Source: Pezicula radicicola
Lineage: Eukaryota > Ascomycota > Leotiomycetes > Helotiales > Dermateaceae
NCBI GenBank assembly: GCA_003008705.1
Contig: PDUO01000013.1
Coordinates: 702,702-766,701, forward strand
Length of the DNA: 64,000 nucleotides
Reading direction: 5' to 3'
In this document: positions 57,539 to 64,000 of the stretch, piece by piece
How the letters are laid out: every line of letters starts with the position of its first letter
Numbering within the stretch: the stretch's first letter is position 1
Made by a program: the position numbers and the translations under genes
The notes under the pieces: generated by a model
Database searches by the model: none
What the model was told of the DNA's origin: nothing
What the model saw: the letters and a program-made list of their open reading frames with translations, nothing else

Positions 57539-58216
57539 TCAATCTTTGAGTACCTCTCCTTTCCATGTCAATACGACCTCTTTCTCAGCACGATTGCCGC
57601 CAGTATACTTAAGGCCAACACCAATTCCGTCGAGGCCTTCTTGCTCAGCTCGTCTGTTCCACAGCATCTGGAGTATCTTGCCATCAGATCCGCAGAGCAC
57701 ATATCCCATCGGCCATCGACTTCTCCCAAGAGCTTCTCGGACTCCCTTGGTAGCTGGTTTCTGTGTCACGAGCAGACCAAGAACACCCAGGCCTCTCCAG
57801 CCAGGAGGGGCACCCACGAATGCTCCTTCAAGCTCTCTAGCCTGAGCAGGCTCAAGCTTCCTTGCAAGAGCTTTGCATTGGACGAGAATTCTTATTGGTT
57901 CAGGCACGGATGGCAGAGTCCATGTTCCTAGAAGATCAATCCCGTAGTCTGATCTCCCGCCTATGCGTTTAAGGGACATTCCTAACCGTTCGAGCGCTGT
58001 CTGAACCGTGTACTCATAATGTGTTCCTACATATGTAGTGCTTTTGGTATCCATCTCGACACGTGAGGCATAATCCAAGAAACTGGGAAGGTCATGATGA
58101 CCAGGAGTTTGAGAGTCAGGGTAGACCAATTTTTCCGGAGAAGCGTTTGCTGCGTATTTGCGAACTGATTTACCTCTCGGCCAGAACAATCGTAGATGAG
58201 AACGACCCAGAATCAT
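57539..58216 (-). CDS. RRG7: mitochondrial respiratory-growth protein with nuclease-like fold (Rrg7/DUF2034)
   Basis: Single exon, 225 residues. The N-terminus (MILGRSHLRLFWPRGKSVRK) is Arg-rich and acid-free, a likely mitochondrial presequence. The conserved core TTYVGTHYEYTVQTALERLG is followed by GGRSDYGIDLLGTW and ILVQCKA. The Asp in YGID and the Q-x-K in VQCK form the PD-(D/E)xK-type catalytic pattern of restriction-endonuclease-like proteins. Yeast Rrg7 is needed for respiratory growth; a nuclease activity is inferred from the fold only. It is divergent from MED21, with 277 bp between starts. Confidence 0.85.
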   Translation of the reverse strand: MILGRSHLRLFWPRGKSVRKYAANASPEKLVYPDSQTPGHHDLPSFLDYASRVEMDTKSTTYVGTHYEYTVQTALERLGMSLKRIGGRSDYGIDLLGTWTLPSVPEPIRILVQCKALARKLEPAQARELEGAFVGAPPGWRGLGVLGLLVTQKPATKGVREALGRSRWPMGYVLCGSDGKILQMLWNRRAEQEGLDGIGVGLKYTGGNRAEKEVVLTWKGEVLKD

Positions 58217-58493
58217 GGGAGAGTTTGTGTGATCATGTACGGCTCTGAAAAATCAAACATGAGAATCTGAGAGCAAAATACGTTCACCGATAAAACCGAG
58301 ATAGATGATGCAAATGGCTCCAAAAGCTTGATGTTAAGCTTCGCAAGGCGAAAAGGAGTTCCAAATTACGATATCCCGAGGCTGCGATCACATCTGATTG
58401 ATTGGCTCCATGGCGTTCGTCTCCGGCCGGCTTCATCTAGCCTTGCCGACAACAATTCCAGAACAACATCAGCAAACAACAACCTTACTCACT
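58217..58493. promoter_or_regulatory. shared upstream region of RRG7 and MED21
   Basis: 277 bp between divergent start codons. No separate gene. Confidence 0.4.
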
Positions 58494-59019
58494 ATGGCGG
58501 ACCGATTGACCCAGCTTCAAGATGCCGTCGACCAGGTAATATCATCATGCGAATGAATGGGTGGACATTTTTGCTTACACAAGAATAGCTGGCGCATCAA
58601 TTTGTGGCGTCCCTGTGGTTCGTTCACAAACACCACGACCTCCAGACCCTAAGCGCAACAGACAAAATCCACGAGGAGAAGAAAGACACTGATCTGCCAG
58701 ACAATGAGAAGCGTACGTTTTATATCTCCTTTATTGTAGCTACGCGCTAACTCTTGTAGTTGAGACATATGCCGAAGCCGACTTCAAAGCAGGCCAGCTA
58801 GAATTGGCTCAAGACCTCATCCGAAAGGAGCAGTTGATCGAAGGGCTGATATGTCTCCTACCAGGGGTCAACAATAGTGAAAAGGATCAAGAACAAATGA
58901 TCCAGCTTTTGGAGCAAGAACTTCAGGAGGCGGAGGCACGGAGACAGGAAGCTCTCAAAGAGAAAGATGTTGTGCTGGCGAAGCTGGAGAATGTTATTCG
59001 GAGTATTAAGAGGCCTTGA
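58494..59019 (+). CDS. MED21: Mediator complex subunit 21
   Basis: join(58494..58535,58589..58712,58760..59019), 141 residues. Three exons; intron ends are GT-AG, and the second intron has GCTAAC before TTGTAG. The N-terminus MADRLTQLQDAVDQLAHQF is the family hallmark, as is the following FVASLWFVHKHHDLQ. A long helical C-terminus (KAGQLELAQDLIRKEQLIE, then LLEQELQEAEARRQEAL) is the Med7-pairing coiled coil. Yeast Srb7/Med21 sits at the Mediator hinge and links Pol II to regulators. Length matches Srb7 (140). Confidence 0.94.
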
Positions 59020-59452
59020 AAGTATGAAGCTGGGTTTTATGAGCATTTATTTAGAATCTGCCCATCAGAGTTTGGCTTGATACTGGCGTTCAGGAATACC
59101 CGGAAGGCGTTACGGATTTGGTCTTAGGCAGGACAAGACATTGCAGGCTCAAATATCAGCAAAAACATTGGGCTCAAACTCATCTGATCATTGATGGACT
59201 GTGAAAGTAAGTGCCGACTATCCAAATTCCACTTGGCCCAGAAATTATACTTTGGCCTACATAAATTTCGATGCACAGCTGGAATTACCCACTAAGCTCA
59301 ACTTTAGATAGTTCAAGGATGGTTGATTCTAACATTATGCCAGTTTCCTTGACTCTAGATTACCGGAACGCCGTCCTTCCCGTCTCCAAGGCCAAGTTTG
59401 GATGTCCGCTTTGCTCTCTAAAAACTATGCTGTATGCCAAAATGAACATGCT
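59020..59452. other. convergent 3' flanks, no gene
   Basis: 433 bp between MED21 stop and SDT1-like stop. Nothing recognised. Confidence 0.55.
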
Positions 59453-60310
59453 CTAGTCTACGGGTCTAAGCACTCCAGAACCATTGAAAAATTGAGGGAA
59501 TAGTGTTCTAAGCTCTTCTAAGCCCTGTATCTGATATTTGCAAGGCCGATGAGGTGGTAGCTTTTCTCCTGCCTCTACGATATGTGTGGTCGTCCAACCA
59601 ATTTCCTCGGCCTTAATACAATTGAGTGCTGAATCGTCTTTGAAATATCAGCGACACCCAAAGACTTGTTCGCGCATCACTCACCAACAAAATAACAGTC
59701 TTTGTTTTCCTTCACACCGGCTTCCTTCATGGCCTTGGCAAACATATCCACGTTGGGTTTGCAAAGAATTGGTGCAACTGCATAATCGCAATATGTGATA
59801 CCTTCAAAGAGATCGTCTATTCCAAGCAAGCGCACCACACGATTTCCGTGATTGACATATGCGTTTGTAAAGAGCCACAATTTGACCTTACTCTTGTCCA
59901 TGTCCTCCAGCAGCTTCCGTAGCTTCAGGTCAGGACCCAGAATCTTGTCCATGGGAAGAGCATCGTCGACTTGGCGGTTATACTCAAGAGGATCGATCTT
60001 ATGGTGTCGTACTAAACCCTCAATAGCCAGTCCATAGTTCTTGTAGTATTCCATGTGGAGCTTGTAGGCATCCTCTTTAGTTAAGTCCAGATGCGTCATG
60101 AAGTACTGGTCGATCAAGACGGTCATGTGATCATGTACGTTCTTGCCTTCAAACTATTGTGAGCAAAGGAGGTACAGCAGACGTGATGGTATTTCCAGTG
60201 CTTACTCTTGGGATAGAGACTAAACAGTGTGGGTTAGCAAATTGTACTTTAGGTCTAAAGCAAACTGACCAATTGTCAATATCAAAGAAGAAGACAGGCC
60301 TTTCCGCCAT
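59453..60310 (-). CDS. SDT1: HAD-family pyrimidine 5'-nucleotidase (Sdt1/Phm8-like)
   Basis: complement(join(59453..59637,59685..60146,60206..60219,60270..60310)), 233 residues. Exon 2 is 14 nt and completes the HAD motif I: FFFDIDN / CLYPK / SKNVHDHM. Motif II is in LWLFTNAYVNHG, motif III at PILCKPNVDMF, and motif IV is rebuilt across the last intron as YFVDDSALN. Intermediate conserved block NYGLAIEGLVRHHKIDPLEYN is present. Acceptors of introns 2 and 3 are AAG, chosen because they alone keep phase and family sequence. The enzyme dephosphorylates pyrimidine and related nucleotides in the cytosol. Start at 60310 (MAERPVFFFD) fits family length. Confidence 0.9.
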
Positions 60311-60750
60311 TTCTTTAGATGGTGCACTTTTATTTCTGACGCAGATACGATTTGCAAAATGAGAGTGTACTCCTCGAGGAGTTTTTAACCGAATTCTAAG
60401 ATTGTTTGCTGCTTGTCGAAACATACGTAAGTTATGTAACCTTTCCTGATGAGTCAATGATAATAGACGACGGTACCTCCGAACAGGACTTAGAGAGACT
60501 GGTGGAATTGATGCATTGGGCCACCGTAGCGAGTGAAATGACGCTAGGAAGTGGAAGAACTTCTTCCGATGCAAGCCAACCTCCTGTTCACGGAGATTGA
60601 CTTCGTGTGCACTTTTCTATCATCCAAATCATCGCAATACCAACAAGTAAAATCCAGATTCAACGTGCTACTATTTGCTTATTGCTTCTTTCTTTTCGCC
60701 GCATCTTCGAAATATATTTATCTTGCTTAGCTTCAAACTAGCATTGTGAA
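60311..60750. promoter_or_regulatory. region upstream of SDT1-like and 877-residue genes
   Basis: 440 bp between divergent starts. The minus-strand frame continues open upstream of 60310, but that extension is not conserved-looking. Confidence 0.35.
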
Positions 60751-63384
60751 ATGGCCCAAGGGGTCGTGGCTCTTCCTCCTACTGCATATTCCGCCGTACT
60801 CACAGCGGATGAGCTGCATGAGATAAAAGAATGTCAGAGAATATTGGAGTTTCGGGATGCAGTTTTTGCTGGGACCCATCCAAGGGTCAAGTTAATTGCT
60901 CGCGAGGCTGTTGACAAACACGTCGCAGGCAGTGCATCTTCACCGACCGCCAGTAACAACACGAATATTACAGCACAACCAGGACGCCAGGCATTTGGCG
61001 CAAATTCCGACAAGTCCTCTTCCCCATACGGCAAGACGGTAAATGGCTCAGCTGCGCTACATAGCTTCAAGTCTACAAAATCCGAGATCAATCCTATTTT
61101 GCTCGAAAAATCGGATCATCTAATTAAGGCTGAGATACAACTCCAAAGGAATAAGTTGGAACAGGCATTGAGGGAACAGATTGAACAGCAGCGTCTGGCA
61201 CAGAAAGCATGGCTACAAACCGCTGAATGTGTTCCAAATTTCGATGTTTCTGAAGTATTGTCACAAGGACTAGCAAAAGTGCTACCTTCTACTACCATAG
61301 AGGCCGCACCTTCTGTTGGTGCTGCCAGTGATTCCTTTGATGACAATACCTTTTATTCAAGTCAGCATGATACTCCAGAGCTATCTAGCTCGCCAAATGG
61401 TCAAAAATCGCGCGCTGTAGTCTCAGCCGATAAGCAGATACACTCCCCTCAAACTCATCTTCGAGATCAAGAAAATGTCACTGCAGGTATTTCGCTATCC
61501 AATAATAATCTTGTAACAGCGCTACCTCAACAGTCTCACATTTCATCGTCGAGTCAAGCTCGACCAGATGGATCAAGTACAATAAGACAAAGTCCTCCAC
61601 ACACAGCCACTACAGGAGTCGTCGGATCACCACACGCAGGTGACAGTATGCCGCCATTCAATGTAGGCCCAGTCCCTTCTGGATCAGCAAATTCTACTGA
61701 AGAAGCTGTTGTACAGAAAACGACCGGACAGCTTCTCCAGCAAGCCTTCCACGAGGAGGACGTATCGCCGCTAATACGTGCTCACGATCTATCTCCTGTT
61801 GCACCACAACCGGCACGAGTCTCGCCTTTGGCTGTTGCAAGAGAGCCGCCTATCATTCGACAGTCACAGTTCGATGAACCACCACCCGCACAAGTAGCTG
61901 CTTTGCGTGAAAAGGTATCAGAGAACTCAAGCACGGATAGCTCTCCTAGGGGGGCGAAAAACAACGAAAAGAGGAAGAAAAAAGAGAAGAGAAATAAGCG
62001 CAAATCAAATACCAACAATGTAGATACTCCAGATTCCCCCTACATTAAGCCTGAACCTCGATCTCCTTCCCCCTTCGGCGTTGCACCCCTACCAAGACCA
62101 CAAAAACGACAACGAATTTCACATTACGGTGCTGAACTCAACTATGATGAGCCTAGATACGAACAACCTGCGGAAGGGCGCCCAGAAGTCACTGCCACAC
62201 GCTATGCTGAACCCCGAGAACAACCTTCATGGGAACATTATGATGAAGAGCCGAGACGAAAGGCTGTGCCAACATACCAGCGTGTAGAGAGGGATGATAT
62301 AGATTACCGTCGCGTCAGCAATGTCAGACGACCAACACCGGACATGTACGATCTACCTTACGCCCCTAACGAAATTCGTACAGCTCGAGCAGTATCGTAC
62401 GCAATGACGGACCGGCGAGAACCAGAAATCCAGAGACAGTATAGGCCCCTGCCCCCAAGGGCCAGTGTTCGCCCTGATGCCGAACGAGATCGCTCACGCT
62501 CACCAATCATGCGCGAACGGCAGTCGCCTATTCCGATGGGCCCGCCTCGACAACCAGTACGAATTGTGGTTGATGAGTATGGCCGTGAGTACATTGACCC
62601 TGCTCCTGTACGGCAAACAATGCCACCGCCGATCAGGCGGGAACTCGTATATGACAGTGCGCCATTGAGGACTGTCTCTGGACGAGCCCCAGTCGAAACC
62701 TTTGAACGAGACGGTGTCCTGTACAGAAGAGCATCGCCGCAAATGGTGGCCCCGCGTCGTGTTGTTACACAGCCCGAATATAATGATCCAGAATATAGGC
62801 AATATCGCCAAAGGGAGTATTCAATTCGCCCAACTACAATGACATCACCAGGGGATGAATATGTGCGGCGAAGGGAATACTCAGTACGACCTACCGCTAT
62901 GGCACCACCTGGGGAAGATTATATTCGTCAACGAGAATATTCAGTGAGACCAACAGCAATGGCAGCGCCAAGTGAAGAATACGTTCAAATCCGAGCTCCA
63001 CCGGCTCGTCGCGAAGCAACCCATTTCGAGGAAGCGCCACGGGAGTACATCCGGGCTCCCAGCATCCGCCCGGAGCCGATCCGTTATGAGATTCCTAGAG
63101 AGTTTGCTGGTAGACTCAGCGTTCGGCCGGATGTACCTGGAAGAGAATATACTGGAAGCGTACGGCCAGAGGCACGTCGAGAGATGGTTATTTCTCATTC
63201 ACAGAGAGAGTACAGTGTCCGACCGGTCGAAGCATCTCGAAGGGAATACGTACAAGTTGTGGACGATGATAGATATTATGAGAGACCAAGTCGGAGAGCT
63301 GGGGAGGTGGCCTATGTGGAGAGGCCGCAGGAAGCCCTGGACGTTATCTATACGGATGAGGGAAGAAGAGAGGTGTACAGATGA
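60751..63384 (+). CDS. long disordered protein with 20-residue tandem repeats
   Basis: Single exon, 877 residues. The first 60 residues (MAQGVVALPPTAYSAVLTAD, then ELHEIKECQRILEFRDAVF) and a coiled coil near 125-150 (LLEKSDHLIKAEIQLQRNK) are the only folded-looking parts. The middle is Ser/Pro-rich with a basic KKKEKRNKRKS patch (nuclear-localisation candidate). The C-terminal half is Arg/Tyr/Pro-rich with three consecutive 20-residue units beginning REYSIRPT or REYSVRPT (688, 708, 728) and scattered REY/RP variants to the end. Resembles chromatin or RNA-linked disordered fungal proteins in composition only; the family is not recognised. Confidence 0.75.
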   Translation: MAQGVVALPPTAYSAVLTADELHEIKECQRILEFRDAVFAGTHPRVKLIAREAVDKHVAGSASSPTASNNTNITAQPGRQAFGANSDKSSSPYGKTVNGSAALHSFKSTKSEINPILLEKSDHLIKAEIQLQRNKLEQALREQIEQQRLAQKAWLQTAECVPNFDVSEVLSQGLAKVLPSTTIEAAPSVGAASDSFDDNTFYSSQHDTPELSSSPNGQKSRAVVSADKQIHSPQTHLRDQENVTAGISLSNNNLVTALPQQSHISSSSQARPDGSSTIRQSPPHTATTGVVGSPHAGDSMPPFNVGPVPSGSANSTEEAVVQKTTGQLLQQAFHEEDVSPLIRAHDLSPVAPQPARVSPLAVAREPPIIRQSQFDEPPPAQVAALREKVSENSSTDSSPRGAKNNEKRKKKEKRNKRKSNTNNVDTPDSPYIKPEPRSPSPFGVAPLPRPQKRQRISHYGAELNYDEPRYEQPAEGRPEVTATRYAEPREQPSWEHYDEEPRRKAVPTYQRVERDDIDYRRVSNVRRPTPDMYDLPYAPNEIRTARAVSYAMTDRREPEIQRQYRPLPPRASVRPDAERDRSRSPIMRERQSPIPMGPPRQPVRIVVDEYGREYIDPAPVRQTMPPPIRRELVYDSAPLRTVSGRAPVETFERDGVLYRRASPQMVAPRRVVTQPEYNDPEYRQYRQREYSIRPTTMTSPGDEYVRRREYSVRPTAMAPPGEDYIRQREYSVRPTAMAAPSEEYVQIRAPPARREATHFEEAPREYIRAPSIRPEPIRYEIPREFAGRLSVRPDVPGREYTGSVRPEARREMVISHSQREYSVRPVEASRREYVQVVDDDRYYERPSRRAGEVAYVERPQEALDVIYTDEGRREVYR

Positions 63385-64000
63385 ACATGTCATGGATTGG
63401 AGCTCCATATGAAGGATGGATACAGAGTTGAGAAGTGTTATAAGTACAAAAGGGAGTAGTTGGTGGAGTAGACTCTGGGATTTTAATCTGTAATAAATCG
63501 CACTTACCAGCAGTGCTGACAGTCTGTATTAACCATCAGTTACTTCAGCTGCCGTGAATACTCTGTAGAAATAGTATGAGTGGAACGAAGAAATGTAAAT
63601 GTAAATGAATTCAAATACTCAATCCATATTGAAGTGAAATACTGCACTAGCTTGATAAAAAAAAAACAGAAACAAGCTCTTTACCTCCACAAAATGATAA
63701 AGCGCATCCCTGGCACTGTTGATGAAGTCATCGATCGTCCAATCAATTTTCGGGATCTTGATCCATGCCCGGCTGAAGCACACATGCGATCCGTAAAAAG
63801 CTCGCACAGATCAGATAGAGACCAGGGAGGAGAACGACTCGAGTCGGACGGCGACAAGGACGAGCTCACAACCTAGTTCCTGGCACCTCGATTGTTTCTT
63901 AAATTCTTTTTACTGTGTTAAGTGTTCGGTAGGGACCTTGACCATGGACTATCCGTGACATCTCTCGGAAGAAACACTGAGCTCAGCCTTTGTTTTCTGC
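63385..64000. other. right edge, no gene assigned
   Basis: About 616 bp. Short frames on both strands between 63580 and 63876 overlap each other; the minus frame carries WIKIPKIDWTIDDFINS, which looks protein-like and could be an exon of a gene extending beyond the window, but nothing firm can be assigned. Confidence 0.4.

Noticed and set aside
63580..63876. Overlapping frames on both strands at the right edge
   Set aside because: Protein-like on the minus strand but too short and without start or splice evidence; left as unassigned.
1..64000. tRNA, rRNA and CRISPR features
   Set aside because: No cloverleaf-like GTTCGAATCC context, rRNA core sequence or regular spacer-repeat array was noticed by eye; a tRNA scan was not possible here.

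Overview
The window is nuclear DNA of a filamentous ascomycete (Pezizomycotina). Genes are split by short introns with GT-AG borders and CTAAC-like branch points. The proteome is typically filamentous-fungal: a HET-domain protein, a CTF1beta/FarB-type Zn2Cys6 regulator, a DUF7923-type CCCH protein, and fungal-type Rrn5, Msp1 and Pcs1. The gene set and protein style fit a leotiomycete best, but that placement is inference from memory of protein families, not a search.

Layout. 1-3755: the 3' end of the GPI inositol-deacylase BST1 and a seven-exon nodulin-like MFS transporter on the minus strand. 4267-13626: an accessory island bounded by a 46-bp inverted repeat flanked by TA on both outer sides. 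It holds an intact Fot1/pogo-like transposase, a HET-domain gene, a truncated SesA-type NLR N-terminus, a frameshifted CCCH zinc-finger pseudogene and degenerate dispersed repeats. 13952-15509: serine incorporator TMS1. 15510-18183: mostly gene-poor, with a 5-N gap and a weak coiled-coil reading frame. 18184-19591: cystathionine beta-lyase. 21906-25601: divergent MSP1 and PCS1/CSM1. 26481-29726: MCD4. 30789-33968: Zn2Cys6 regulator. 34817-36712: cytosolic LysM protein. 37591-41357: divergent SWI3/RSC8-like subunit and ETF-alpha. 41396-45245: divergent ARH1 and an uncharacterised membrane protein. 45506-50110: divergent RRN5 and mitochondrial helicase IRC3. 51510-53499: unknown protein with an internal duplication. 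54381-55551: six-exon glutathione S-transferase. 56791-57045: small cysteine-rich protein. 57539-59019: divergent RRG7 and MED21. 59453-60310: SDT1-like HAD pyrimidine nucleotidase. 60751-63384: long disordered protein with tandem repeats.

Outside the island the genes are housekeeping and largely intact. Several concern mitochondria (MSP1, ETF-alpha, ARH1, IRC3, RRG7), GPI-anchor synthesis and remodelling (BST1, MCD4), and transcription or chromatin (SWI3, RRN5, MED21, the zinc-cluster regulator). Five gene pairs are divergent with short shared upstream regions. Exon models were built by hand from splice signals, phase and family conservation. A striking trend is the number of very short exons (14-31 nt), including one of 18 nt that carries a zinc-ligand cysteine of the transcription factor.
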